DNA of 64,000 bases from Metabacillus mangrovi (GTDB lineage: Bacteria; Bacillota; Bacilli; Bacillales; Bacillaceae), in NCBI RefSeq assembly GCF_009711125.1, contig NZ_WMIB01000005.1, positions 62,001-126,000 of the forward strand, read 5' to 3'. The notes under the pieces are model-generated. The model did no database searches and was not told the origin of the DNA. It was given only the letters and a program-made list of their open reading frames with translations. Both the position numbers and the translations under genes were made by a program. Position 1 is the stretch's first letter, and every line of letters starts with the position of its first letter. Shown here piece by piece: positions 28,131 to 38,675 of the stretch.

Positions 28131-29654
28131 TCAGGAAACCTTTTTCCTTCTTCTGCCTGCAGCATAGAGATAGCCGATAAACAGAACCGGTACACCTATT
28201 GTTGCACTGATCAGCCCCCAGTGAGGACCAGCCGGTTCGTTCAATTTATAAACCTCAGCCGATTCCCTGTTTAACACAAGTTCGAATTCGCCATTTTTGT
28301 TTTTCGCTTCTTCGCCTGCTAAGAGACCTGTAAGAACTTTATCATCAGCAAGCTCTGCTGCCGGAATGATGGCTTCAGCGGTCTGATCACTGTTGTTGAT
28401 GGCTGTTACAAGGGTTTCCCCTTTGTACGTCCTCTTCAATACAGTCAGTCCGTTCCGGTCATACAGCTTTTCCATTTTCCCTTTTGTCAGAGCAGGTTCG
28501 GCGGAACGGATTTTGTTCAACTTGCCGATGTATTGAATCAGTTCTTCATCAGCCCGGAAATCCATCATTCTTCGGTTGTCCGGATCCTCCGCACCGTCCA
28601 GTGCGATTTCACTTCCGTAATAGAGGATCGGGATTCCCGGAGCAGTAAACAGATACGTCAGCCCGAGCTTCCAGCGTGTTCCCGGCGGCTCCTGATTGAT
28701 CAGTGCTTTCCTCGTAAAGCGGATGTTATCGTGATTATCAAGAAAGGTTCCGAGCAGATGCGGAGAATCGTAATAGTGTTCATTCCTTTTCCAAACATCC
28801 ACAAGCGGCCCGGCAGAAGTGCCCAATTTTGAAAAAATCTCAGATGCTTCTTCGTAGAAAGGGTAATCAACAAATGAATCAATCCCGGTTTTTTCATATT
28901 CTGCGAGATAGGCAGGGTCTTCTGACCACACCTCTCCGAGAAGGAAAAAGTCCTTCTTCACAGATTTCACTTCTTTTGAAAATTCAGTCCAGAAGTCTTT
29001 CGGAACGTGCCGGACAGTATCAAGGCGATACCCGTCGATATCCGTTTCGGTAATCCACCATTTCGCAGTATCAAGCAGGTATTTTCTTACTTCAGCGTTT
29101 TCCTGATCCAGATCTGGAAGGCCGTAAAGCCAATTATCTTCCAATTGCTTTTGGTCTTCCCAATTTGTAATTTCCTGCTCCTCGTGGAACCAATCTTTTT
29201 TATCCGGATCGGTCAGCCACTCATGCTGATAGCCTGTATGATTGACAACGAAATCGAGGAGGACTTTTATGTCACGTTTGTGCGCTTCTTTTACAAGTGT
29301 TTTAAACTCCTCCATCGTCCCAAAGTGTTCCTCCGCTTTCCGAAAATCGGAAATCCAGTAACCGTGGTAGCCCTTGCCTTCATTTTCAAAAATGGGAGTC
29401 AGCCAAATGGCTGTAAATCCCATCTCTTTAATGTAATCGAGTCTTTTCGTGATCCCCTTAAAATCTCCTCCATGATAAGCGGACGGATCATCCCGGTCAG
29501 CATCCAGGTCATTCGCCGGATCGCCGTTGGCAAACCTGTCCACCATCAAAAAGTAAATTCGTTCCCCCTGCCAGTCATCTGTTTTCGCTAATGCTTCATC
29601 CGGAATGAAGGCCAGCAGCAGAACGGCAAGAACAAGCATTGTAATTTTTTTCAT
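28131..29654 (-). CDS. Secreted, membrane-anchored alpha-amylase (GH13)
   Basis: 507 aa. Signal peptide MKKITMLVLAVLLLAFIPDEALA, then the GH13 barrel: IYFLMVDRFANGDP, VVNHTG (region I), GYRLDTVRHV with the nucleophile Asp, LLGEVWSEDP with the acid Glu, and FLDNHDNIR with the third Asp. A beta-domain follows, and the protein ends with a membrane segment (GLISATIGVPVLFIGYLYAA) and the basic tail GRRRKKVS. So it should act outside the cell while tethered to the membrane, cutting starch or maltodextrin for the MdxEFG transporter. The frame opens 20 codons upstream; the start used begins the signal peptide. A terminator separates it from mdxG. Confidence 0.92.
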   Translation of the reverse strand: MKKITMLVLAVLLLAFIPDEALAKTDDWQGERIYFLMVDRFANGDPANDLDADRDDPSAYHGGDFKGITKRLDYIKEMGFTAIWLTPIFENEGKGYHGYWISDFRKAEEHFGTMEEFKTLVKEAHKRDIKVLLDFVVNHTGYQHEWLTDPDKKDWFHEEQEITNWEDQKQLEDNWLYGLPDLDQENAEVRKYLLDTAKWWITETDIDGYRLDTVRHVPKDFWTEFSKEVKSVKKDFFLLGEVWSEDPAYLAEYEKTGIDSFVDYPFYEEASEIFSKLGTSAGPLVDVWKRNEHYYDSPHLLGTFLDNHDNIRFTRKALINQEPPGTRWKLGLTYLFTAPGIPILYYGSEIALDGAEDPDNRRMMDFRADEELIQYIGKLNKIRSAEPALTKGKMEKLYDRNGLTVLKRTYKGETLVTAINNSDQTAEAIIPAAELADDKVLTGLLAGEEAKNKNGEFELVLNRESAEVYKLNEPAGPHWGLISATIGVPVLFIGYLYAAGRRRKKVS

Positions 29655-29683
29655 AATCCGCCATAAACCCCTTTGCCAAAGCT

Positions 29684-29736
29684 TTAAAAAAAGGTTCGGT
29701 GAAAGCACGGGCAATGTGCCCTTTTCTCCGAACCTT
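29684..29736 (-). terminator. Terminator between mdxG and the amylase gene
   Basis: On the minus strand AAGGTTCGG and CCGAACCTT enclose a smaller GGGCAC/GTGCCC-type hairpin and are followed by seven T. It starts 11 bases after mdxG, so amylase expression probably depends on readthrough or another promoter. Confidence 0.85.
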
Positions 29737-29746
29737 ACGTGTCATT

Positions 29747-30589
29747 TTATCCTTTTGTTCCTCCAGCTGTAAGTCCGGAAACGAAATATTTCTGCAGGGA
29801 AAGGAACAGGATGGCAATCGGTACAGCAATCAGCACAGAGCCTGCAGCAAACTTCGTAAACTCGGCACCAAATTGTTTTGCAACCATGTCATACAGTCCT
29901 ACTGCCAGCGTAAAGTTACTCTCGGAACGAAGCAGTACGCTCGCAATGATGAAATCGGTTAGCGGAGCGATAAAGGAGAACAATCCGACCACTGCAACAA
30001 TCGGCTTCGCGAGCGGCATTACGATTTGGAAGAAGATACGCAGATGCCCCGCTCCGTCCATTCTCGCTGATTCGTCCAGCTCTTTAGGGATGGTATCCAG
30101 GTAGCCTTTCATCAAGTACGTGTTCATTGGAATCTGACCGCCCACATAGACAAGAATAAGTCCCCAGTGAGAATCAAGAAGTCCTGTAACAAGAGCCAGA
30201 ACGTAGATGGCAATCAGGGCTGCAAAGTTCGGAATCATCTGCAGCACAAGGAACGTCATCAGACCGTTTTTGCGTCCTGCGAAGCGGTAGCGCGAAAAGG
30301 AGTACGCTGTGAGTGAAACCATGATCAGCGTCAGAATCATTGTGAGTACGCTGATTTTTAGAGAGTTCCAGTACCAGAATAGGTATTTACTCTGTGTAAC
30401 ATCAAAGAGATACGCATAGTGCTTGAGAGATGGGTTTTCCGGGATGATCGTTGATCCCGATAAACTGTTTCCCGGGTTGAAGGAAGAACCGACAACCCAT
30501 GCTACAGGATACAGAATAACAGCAAACATGAACAGAATGACGAGGTAGGATAACGTTAGCCTGACGATTTTATGTCTCTTAGTACTCAT
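29747..30589 (-). CDS. mdxG: Maltodextrin ABC transporter permease, MalG type
   Basis: 280 aa, six membrane segments. The EAA loop, which contacts the ATPase, reads ELDESARMDGAGHLRIFFQIVMPLAKP. The start codon overlaps the mdxF stop as TAATG. The C terminus YFVSGLTAGGTKG is typical for MalG homologues. Works with MdxF, MdxE and a shared MsmX-type ATPase not found in this window. Confidence 0.94.
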   Translation of the reverse strand: MSTKRHKIVRLTLSYLVILFMFAVILYPVAWVVGSSFNPGNSLSGSTIIPENPSLKHYAYLFDVTQSKYLFWYWNSLKISVLTMILTLIMVSLTAYSFSRYRFAGRKNGLMTFLVLQMIPNFAALIAIYVLALVTGLLDSHWGLILVYVGGQIPMNTYLMKGYLDTIPKELDESARMDGAGHLRIFFQIVMPLAKPIVAVVGLFSFIAPLTDFIIASVLLRSESNFTLAVGLYDMVAKQFGAEFTKFAAGSVLIAVPIAILFLSLQKYFVSGLTAGGTKG

Positions 30590-31923
30590 TACATCATATC
30601 CTCCTCTTGGAATGATTTCGTTCTTCTAAACTGCCAAACCGCTACGATGATGACAATTGTAGAGAGCATCAGTGTGATGGCTGCCGCTTTGGAGTACTGG
30701 GCAGAAGTCATGGTCAGACGGTAGATCCAGGAGATCAGGATATCCGTAGATCCTGCATTCTGGTCTGCCACCGCAGGGCCTCCTGCATTAAACAGGTAGA
30801 TAACATTAAAGTTGTTAAAGTTAAACGTAAACTGCGTGATCAAAATAGGTGCAGTAGAGAAAAGAACGAGCGGAAGTGTGATTCCTTTGAACTTCTGCCA
30901 CGTGCTCGCACCGTCAACTGTAGCTGCTTCATACAGCTCTTCAGGAATAGACTGAAGCACACCGGTTGTCATCGCAAAAATGAATGGGAATCCAAGCCAG
31001 CACTGCACAAGGATCAAGGCGATCCGTGCATACATCGGCTCTGTCATCCAAGGAATGGGATCGATTCCAAACAGGGATAGGATATCCATGTTGATGGCAC
31101 CGAATGATTCATTGAACAATCCTGCAAAAATCAATACAGAAACGAAGGACGGTACAGCCCACGGAAGAATGAATACTGTCCGGATGATAGCCTTTCCTTT
31201 CAAATCCTTTTGGTTAACGAGGATCGCGAGGAAAATACCAAGCGCGATTTGAAGTGTCGTCGCACCAAATGTCCATACAATCGTCCATGCGAAAACGGAG
31301 AAGAATGTCTGGCGCCAAATATCGATACTGAAAATATCCACAAAGTTCTTGAAGCTTACCCAGTCGACAAGCTTGGCCGGCGGGGAGTGATACAAATCAT
31401 AATTCGTAAAAGATAATAAAACGATGAAAATGATGGGAAGAACCACTACGAAAGCAAGGAGCATGAAGCCCGGCGTCATGATCAGGTATGGAAAACCGTT
31501 GTCGACCAGGTTGCGGTATTGCTCCCGTACCGTGCTGAGCGGGATATTCAAATCGCGTTTTTCTCCGTTTTTGTAGGCGTCTCTTATGTTCAGCCAGTAA
31601 AACAGAATCCCGAATGCTACGAGGAAGATGGCAATGATTCCGTATACGAGCAGGAAAATGGAGTGGTCTCTCGTAATGTCCGTACCTAGAGTAACGAGTC
31701 CCCAAAGACCGATATCAAGCATATCCCATGAAACGAACAGAAACGATGCCGCAAGGATCAGGAAGATTCCCGCTTTCATGTACTGTTTGTTATAGGCCTG
31801 GCCGAGTCCCGGAATAATGGAAAGGGCTGCGGCTTTCTTTCTGTGGCTGGACTGGTGTTTAAGTTCAGGCTGTTGTGGCTGCTTCGGCTGTTCTGGTTTT
31901 AAATCATAAGCTAGATCTGCCAT
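30589..31923 (-). CDS. mdxF: Maltodextrin ABC transporter permease, MalF type
   Basis: 444 aa with eight or so membrane segments. An N-terminal hydrophilic arm rich in Pro/Gln/Lys (EQPKQPQQPELKHQS) precedes the first segment (AGIFLILAASFLFVSW). The EAA loop is EELYEAATVDGASTWQKFKGITLPL. The start at 31923 (MADLAYDLKPEQ) has AAGGGGAA upstream; the frame itself opens 30 codons earlier through the intergenic hairpins. Second gene of the mdxEFG set. Confidence 0.94.
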   Translation of the reverse strand: MADLAYDLKPEQPKQPQQPELKHQSSHRKKAAALSIIPGLGQAYNKQYMKAGIFLILAASFLFVSWDMLDIGLWGLVTLGTDITRDHSIFLLVYGIIAIFLVAFGILFYWLNIRDAYKNGEKRDLNIPLSTVREQYRNLVDNGFPYLIMTPGFMLLAFVVVLPIIFIVLLSFTNYDLYHSPPAKLVDWVSFKNFVDIFSIDIWRQTFFSVFAWTIVWTFGATTLQIALGIFLAILVNQKDLKGKAIIRTVFILPWAVPSFVSVLIFAGLFNESFGAINMDILSLFGIDPIPWMTEPMYARIALILVQCWLGFPFIFAMTTGVLQSIPEELYEAATVDGASTWQKFKGITLPLVLFSTAPILITQFTFNFNNFNVIYLFNAGGPAVADQNAGSTDILISWIYRLTMTSAQYSKAAAITLMLSTIVIIVAVWQFRRTKSFQEEDMM

Positions 31924-31946
31924 GTCTGTATTCCCCTTTCTTTCTA

Positions 31947-32090
31947 GCAGAAGGCTGTGCTTCTGCGCCGGCTTTTTATGAAGAGCCAGGCTCTTGAGAA
32001 ACAGCAAGCCCATTGTTTGCTGCTTCTTAAGAACCTGATTCTTTTTTTAGGAAAGGAAGCAGCACCCCGTGCAGCGGAGTACTGCTTCCT
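31947..32090 (-). promoter_or_regulatory. Two hairpins in the mdxE-mdxF gap
   Basis: GCAGAAG-GCTGTG-CTTCTGC (31947-31966) and AGGAAGCAG...CTGCTTCCT with a GC-rich interior (32054-32090). Only the second is followed by a T-containing stretch, and it lacks a strong T run. They probably protect the mdxE mRNA 3' end or let only part of the transcripts continue, giving more binding protein than permease, as is common for such operons. Confidence 0.6.
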
Positions 32091-32100
32091 TTTGCTTTGC

Positions 32101-33375
32101 TTATTTGGAGTGGTTAGCCTCAATGTTCTGCTCGATTGCTTTTGCAGCAGCGTCAAGAGATTTTTTAGGTTCTGTTTTGCCTGTTACAAGCGTTTGAAGG
32201 TTGTCAGCCATAGGCTTCCAAACTTCCGCCATTTCAGGAATGTTCGGCATTGGGATACCGACTGCAGACTGATCTGCAACTGCTTTTGCTTCAGGGTTGT
32301 CAGCGATGATTGGATCTTCAGCCAGTGCTTTTACCGGCGGGATCTCAAACGTCTGCTCATAGCGTGCTTTTGCAACTTCTTCGCTTGTTGCATACTCAAT
32401 GAATTTAGTTGCCCATTCTTTGTTTTTAGAGTAGTTGCTTACATGCCAGCCTTTTACTCCAACGAATGTTTTCATCGGCTCGCCGCTTGCGAATTTAGGA
32501 AGCGGCGCAACACCGATTTCAATCCCGGAATCTTTGTAGGACTGGTAAGCCCAAGGTCCGTTCATTACGAATGCTGCTTTCCCTTCATTGAAAAGTCCGT
32601 CAAGTGCAGAACCGCCGTTTTCACCGATGATTCCTTTAGGGAACAGGCCATCTTTGTAGAAGGATTGGATGAACTCAGCACCTTTGACAGCGCCTTCATT
32701 GTTAAGACCGATATCTTTCGGATTTGGCTTGCCGCCTTCGTCACCGAACACGTATCCGCCCATACCGCCGATAACAGCGTTTGCAAAGTAGTAGTTGTCA
32801 AACAATGCAAGGAAACCGTATTTGCCGCCAGTTGTCAGTTCCTTTGCTTTTGCCTGAAGATCTTCCATTGTAGCCGGCACTTCATTTACAAGCGCTTTAT
32901 TGTAGATCAGAACAGGAGTTTCAGTGGATTTTGGAAGTCCGTAAAGCTTTCCGTCGTATGTTTGTGATTCAATAGAAGATTCTGTGAAGGAACCTGTTAC
33001 TGATTCTTCAACATTGATTTCGGAAATCAGGCCTTCAGTAGCTACCTGGCCGATTTGGTCATGGGGAAGAGTTACAACGTCCGGGCCCGTTCCTGCCGGT
33101 CCGTCAAGGCGAAGCTGGTCACGCATTTTTGTAGCCATTTCAACTTCTTTAAACTCAATTTTGATACCGTTTTCTTTTTCGAAATCAGCAGCTGCTGCTT
33201 CAAGCCATTTGGATTTATCTTTATCTTCCCAAACAATCAGCTTTTCAGGCTTTGCTGCATCCCCTGATTTTTTGTCGCCATCAGCTGAAGCGCCTTCCTT
33301 TGCGTCCGGTCCGCAAGCAGCCAGAACACCGATCAGAAGAATTACCATCATGAATAAGGACATGACTTTCTTCAT
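32101..33375 (-). CDS. mdxE: Maltodextrin-binding lipoprotein
   Basis: 424 aa. Lipobox LAAC with Cys21 after the signal MKKVMSLFMMVILLIGVLAAC, a Gly/Ala/Asp/Lys linker, then a MalE-like binding protein (KLIVWEDKDKSKWLEAAAADFEKE at the start; FVMNGPWAYQSYKDSGIEIGVAPLP; WHVSNYSKNKEWATKFIEYATSEEV). It captures maltodextrins outside the membrane for MdxF/MdxG. First gene of the leftward operon, downstream of the operator region at 33.4 kb. Confidence 0.94.
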   Translation of the reverse strand: MKKVMSLFMMVILLIGVLAACGPDAKEGASADGDKKSGDAAKPEKLIVWEDKDKSKWLEAAAADFEKENGIKIEFKEVEMATKMRDQLRLDGPAGTGPDVVTLPHDQIGQVATEGLISEINVEESVTGSFTESSIESQTYDGKLYGLPKSTETPVLIYNKALVNEVPATMEDLQAKAKELTTGGKYGFLALFDNYYFANAVIGGMGGYVFGDEGGKPNPKDIGLNNEGAVKGAEFIQSFYKDGLFPKGIIGENGGSALDGLFNEGKAAFVMNGPWAYQSYKDSGIEIGVAPLPKFASGEPMKTFVGVKGWHVSNYSKNKEWATKFIEYATSEEVAKARYEQTFEIPPVKALAEDPIIADNPEAKAVADQSAVGIPMPNIPEMAEVWKPMADNLQTLVTGKTEPKKSLDAAAKAIEQNIEANHSK

Positions 33376-33425
33376 TTTGACCCCTCCTAATTATGTTATC
33401 TAGTAAAATAGTACGATGAGTATGT

Positions 33426-33501
33426 ACAAGCGTTTGCACGGTCCATTCAATATATAGCGCTTACACTAAAGCGCTTGCATTTTCTGTGAAAACGATTGCA
33501 C
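33426..33501. promoter_or_regulatory. Cluster of LacI-type / CcpA operators between mdxE and the neopullulanase gene
   Basis: Three related sites: ACAAGCGTTTGCAC (33426-33439), TAAAGCGCTTGCAT (33467-33480, with an AGCGCTTACA half just before), and TGAAAACGATTGCA (33487-33500), the last matching 13 of 14 positions of the cre consensus. The first two resemble MalR/MdxR operators (GCAAACGTTTGC). They lie in the divergent promoter region, so one cluster could control both arms. Confidence 0.65.
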
Positions 33502-33620
33502 AACCTAAATCTTATTATAGCGCCTATCTTCGTTTTGACAAGCACTTTTTCGAAAAAATTTTTGCACAGTTTTGAATACCTGAAATATTGACATTGATAG
33601 TGCTTTCAAATACTCTTTAA

Positions 33621-35429
<1,809 letters not shown>

Positions 35430-35432
35430 AGC

Positions 35433-36200
35433 ATGTTCGAAACGTTTGAAATTACGCTCACCCCATTCGGCCGGAAAAGAAAGGTCCGGATGTACCTGCC
35501 TGATGATTATCAATCGGCAGGTAAAAAATATCCGGTGCTCTATATGCATGACGGACAAAATCTGTTTAAGGATGAAGATGCCGGATACGGTAAGGCGTGG
35601 GGAGTGGCAGATGTTCTAAAGGAGATGAACCTCGAAATCATCGTGGCCGGAATCGACTGCAATGAAGAACGGTTCGGGCGGTTTGATGAGTACGGACCAT
35701 GGCCGAGTCATGGTCTTGGAAAGAAGCTGTTCGGAATTGACGAAGAGCTCGGCGGAGAAGGCAAAGAATACATCCGCTTTTTCGCTGAAGAATTCAAACC
35801 GATGATTGAAGAGAACTATCCGGTCCGGAAAGATTTCTCCGTCATGATGGGAAGTTCAATGGGCGGCCACATCACCACCTACGCGGTTTGCTGCTATCCG
35901 GATGTTTTTAAGAGAGCCGCCTCTCTCTCTTCTGCTTACTGGTTTAATCAGGAAGAGATCGAGGAGTTGATCCGGACCAGCGATTTAAGTGCTGTAGAGA
36001 AATTTTACATGGATGTTGGAACTGAAGAAGAAACCTCTATCATCAGCAGCCAGCAGTACATCGATTCAAGTACTCCGGTTTACTGGATTATGAAAGAAAA
36101 AGTGAAGGACTGCCGGTTTGAGATTGTGGAAGGCGGAACTCACAATGAATCTGCCTGGCAGGAGAGGCTGCCGGGGATACTGGCTTATTTGTTCAGCTGA
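35433..36200 (+). CDS. Putative esterase (esterase D / Fes-like alpha/beta hydrolase)
   Basis: 255 aa, cytoplasmic. PVLYMHDGQNLF marks the family, VMMGSSMGGH holds the G-x-S-x-G nucleophile, and GGTHNESAW supplies the catalytic His. ATG three bases after the neopullulanase stop with GGAGAG inside that gene, so co-transcribed. Its link to maltodextrin use (deacetylation of sugars, for example) is suggested only by position. Confidence 0.86.
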   Translation: MFETFEITLTPFGRKRKVRMYLPDDYQSAGKKYPVLYMHDGQNLFKDEDAGYGKAWGVADVLKEMNLEIIVAGIDCNEERFGRFDEYGPWPSHGLGKKLFGIDEELGGEGKEYIRFFAEEFKPMIEENYPVRKDFSVMMGSSMGGHITTYAVCCYPDVFKRAASLSSAYWFNQEEIEELIRTSDLSAVEKFYMDVGTEEETSIISSQQYIDSSTPVYWIMKEKVKDCRFEIVEGGTHNESAWQERLPGILAYLFS

Positions 36201-36204
36201 AGAG

Positions 36205-36238
36205 ACCGTTCCCTTGTGTGGGGGACGGTTTTTTATTT
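36205..36238 (+). terminator. Terminator of the neopullulanase-esterase operon
   Basis: ACCGTTCCC and GGGGACGGT stem with a TTGTGT loop, followed by six T. Confidence 0.88.
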
Positions 36239-36259
36239 TTGGTGCAGATAAGGCCGCAC

Positions 36260-36514
36260 GGGGTCAGTCCCGCGCTGCTTTAACGCATGCTGGGACAGAG
36301 GCTTGAGTCTATGAGCCCTTGCGCAGCAACGGTTTCCGAAGCTGGTGCCGGAGCTTTAATGCGTTAGAGAATGTGGGGACTGGCACGGTGCCAGTCCCCT
36401 GCTGCTTTACCGCAGCAGGGGACAGAGGCCTGCTGCCGCGGGCCTTAGAGCCGCAAAGGATGCGGGTGCCAGTGCCGGAGCTTTAGTCCTTTAGCAGAGC
36501 GAGTGACTGACCCC
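36260..36514. repeat. MITE-like element, copy 1 (255 bp)
   Basis: Bounded by GGGGTCAGTCCC and the near-complement GTGACTGACCCC. At the centre (36375-36399) two perfect 12-bp arms, GGGGACTGGCAC and its complement, flank one base. Each half carries the same ordered blocks (CTGCTTTA, GGGACAGAGGC, GAGCCxTxG, GGTGCCGGAGCTTTA), so the element is a tandem dimer of a unit of about 120 bp whose ends are CAGTCCC/GGGACTG. Same length as the copy at 39.4 kb. No transposase. It ends five bases from the next gene's stop codon. Confidence 0.85.
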
Positions 36515-36518
36515 TTCT

Positions 36519-36908
36519 CTAAAGTCTTCTATCGTCAGCTTCTTTAATAATCTGCTTCTTATACTCCTCTGGGTCCCGGATGGAATGTTTCAAATAGAAT
36601 GCACCTTCCGTTTCAATTTGATTAATAAAAATTTCTTTTGTGATGCCTTTTTTCAGGACGTGTTTCGGAAGATTCCCAGTTACAGAGGTTATCCCCTTTT
36701 TTAAATCGGCTTCCACTGTCATAACTGTTTTCTCTTTATTCATGACTTGCCCGGTAACCTTGCCATTTTCAAGATCAACAGGCAGGTATTTTACATTAAT
36801 CCCAAGTGGAACAAACAAGGTCCAGCCGTAGGACCTCTTCTTTTTTCTATTTCTCAGCACTCCAACGGCCAGCAAAGCGACGGCAGTCAGCATGATCCTT
36901 TTTCTCAT
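36519..36908 (-). CDS. Hypothetical protein with N-terminal membrane anchor (129 aa)
   Basis: Not recognised. A short hydrophobic stretch at residues 5-18 (IMLTAVALLAVGVL) with basic flanks (RNRKKKRS) looks like a membrane anchor or signal sequence, followed by a soluble part of about 100 residues with regular beta-type alternation (LGINVKYLPVDLENGKVTGQV, TVMTVEADLKKGITSVTG). The ATG lies one base after the permease stop, so it is probably the second gene of that operon. Confidence 0.65.
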   Translation of the reverse strand: MRKRIMLTAVALLAVGVLRNRKKKRSYGWTLFVPLGINVKYLPVDLENGKVTGQVMNKEKTVMTVEADLKKGITSVTGNLPKHVLKKGITKEIFINQIETEGAFYLKHSIRDPEEYKKQIIKEADDRRL

Positions 36909-36909
36909 G

Positions 36910-38346
36910 CTACGCCTTTTTTCTTTCGGCTAAATCTTTTTCCGGCTCTATATTCAGCTCCACTTCATTGAAGGTCATTCTTGCTTTCGCGTAAAAGCGG
37001 TAAAACAGTGCACAGCCAATCAGGAACGGGATTCCGCAGTAAAGAGCCATCCGCTGATCGGGAATAAAAGCTAGACTGATCATTACGAGTACGTTTGCTC
37101 CAAGTGCCGCGAGTGGGACAAACGGATAAAGAGGCGTCCTGAATTTCAAATCTTCCACTTTTCCGCCATTGCGAATGAACTGTTTTCTTCCCATATAATT
37201 GGACAGAGCAATCGAGGCCCAGACAAACACCGCTCCAAAGCCTGCGATGGACAAAAGCCATACATATACCGTATCTTCTGCGAAGAATCCGCATAGCAGA
37301 CATAGACAGCCGACAACCATACTGGCAATCAGCGCATTGATCGGAACTCCGCGCTTGTTCAGTTTTCCGAACCGGCCGCTGATCATTCCCTGGCGAGACA
37401 TGGACCAAAGCACACGTGATGTCGCATAGAGACCTGAATTGGCTACAGAAAGAACGGCTGTAATGATGACAAAGTTCATAATATCCGCAGCATACGGAAT
37501 GCCGATCCGGTCAAAAACGGTGACGAACGGGCTCTCCATCAGTCCTGCCTCTTTCCATGGAAACAGCGCTGACAGTACAAAAACGGAAAGCACGAAGAAG
37601 ATTAAAATCCGCCAAACTGTATGATGAATCGCTTTCGGGATGGTCTTCTCCGGATTTTTGCTTTCACCCGCTGCGATTCCGACAAGCTCCGTCCCCTGAA
37701 AGGCAAAATTCACGCCAATCATGGTGACGATAATGGCAAGGATCCCGTTAGGAAACAGCCCTCCATGTTCTGTAAAATTGCTGAACATCGGCGCCGGTGC
37801 TCCGCCTTCCATTTGCAGCAGACCAAAAATGGCCGCTCCGCCTAAAATGATGAAGGCGATGACGGTAATGACTTTAATGCCGGCAAACCAGAATTCCACT
37901 TCTGCAAAGCTTTTGGAAGAAAGTGCATTGATGGCAAACAAAAGCACGGCAAACACGACACACCAGATCCACGGGTTCACTTCCGGAAACCATCGTTTCA
38001 TCAGAATACTTACTGTCAGTAATTCAAGCCCGACGGTCACCGACCAGTTCAGCCATGACATCCACCCTACAACATATCCGGCACCAGGTGAAATAAACTT
38101 GGCAGCATAAGTCTGATAAGACCCAACATGCGGCAGCGCTACAGCAAGTTCCCCCAGGCAAAGCATAGTCAAATACATCACAAACCCGCCAATCAGATAG
38201 GCAAGGATAGCTCCGCCGGGGCCCGCTTCGCCAATCGTATAGCCAGTGCTCAGGAACAAACCTGTACCGATCACTCCTCCCAGGGCAATCATCAAAATAT
38301 GGCGTTCTTTTAATTCTTTTTTCAAATCATTGTTTGAAGTCTGCAT
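36910..38346 (-). CDS. Amino-acid permease (APC superfamily, AAT type)
   Basis: 478 aa with about 12 membrane segments. ILMIALGGVIGTGLFLSTGYTI is the AAT-family start of helix 1, and GTELVGIAAGESKNPEKTIPKAI is the conserved loop region. The proton-driven family covers uptake of amino acids such as arginine, proline, GABA or threonine; the exact substrate cannot be read off. GGAGGG before the ATG at 38346. A perfect cre site lies 16 bp upstream. Confidence 0.9.
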   Translation of the reverse strand: MQTSNNDLKKELKERHILMIALGGVIGTGLFLSTGYTIGEAGPGGAILAYLIGGFVMYLTMLCLGELAVALPHVGSYQTYAAKFISPGAGYVVGWMSWLNWSVTVGLELLTVSILMKRWFPEVNPWIWCVVFAVLLFAINALSSKSFAEVEFWFAGIKVITVIAFIILGGAAIFGLLQMEGGAPAPMFSNFTEHGGLFPNGILAIIVTMIGVNFAFQGTELVGIAAGESKNPEKTIPKAIHHTVWRILIFFVLSVFVLSALFPWKEAGLMESPFVTVFDRIGIPYAADIMNFVIITAVLSVANSGLYATSRVLWSMSRQGMISGRFGKLNKRGVPINALIASMVVGCLCLLCGFFAEDTVYVWLLSIAGFGAVFVWASIALSNYMGRKQFIRNGGKVEDLKFRTPLYPFVPLAALGANVLVMISLAFIPDQRMALYCGIPFLIGCALFYRFYAKARMTFNEVELNIEPEKDLAERKKA

Positions 38347-38361
38347 GGCACCCTCCTGATA

Positions 38362-38375
38362 TGTAAGCGTTATCA
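38362..38375. promoter_or_regulatory. CcpA-binding cre site upstream of the permease
   Basis: TGTAAGCGTTATCA matches every position of the cre consensus TGWAANCGNTNWCA. At 16 bp before the start codon it would block elongation when glucose is present. The remaining gap to 38675 shows no gene or clear repeat. Confidence 0.75.
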
Positions 38376-38675
38376 ATAGTAATGAGCTTTTCTCATTCTA
38401 TCATTTTTATTATTATGTGAAAATTTATTTTTTTCTAAATTAATAAATACATTTACAATGAACCTAATTACATACCTATCCCGAGTTATTTGTCCGGTAA
38501 AAACAATGACAAGTTAAGATATAGGACTATAGTGATACATCTTCGGGTTCGGCTGTAAAGGGCCTATCTAATTAACCGATGTCTGGTATTACAAAAAATA
38601 ACGGATCTGTTGTCCGGCGAAGTTAACCAAGCGGACTCAGATGCCGTTACTTTTCAAGTGTGATCCCGCTCTTCA

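Noticed and set aside
31957-32967. 336-codon open frame on the plus strand
   Set aside because: Antisense to mdxE, Cys/Phe-rich as expected for a shadow of a lysine-rich gene, no SD.
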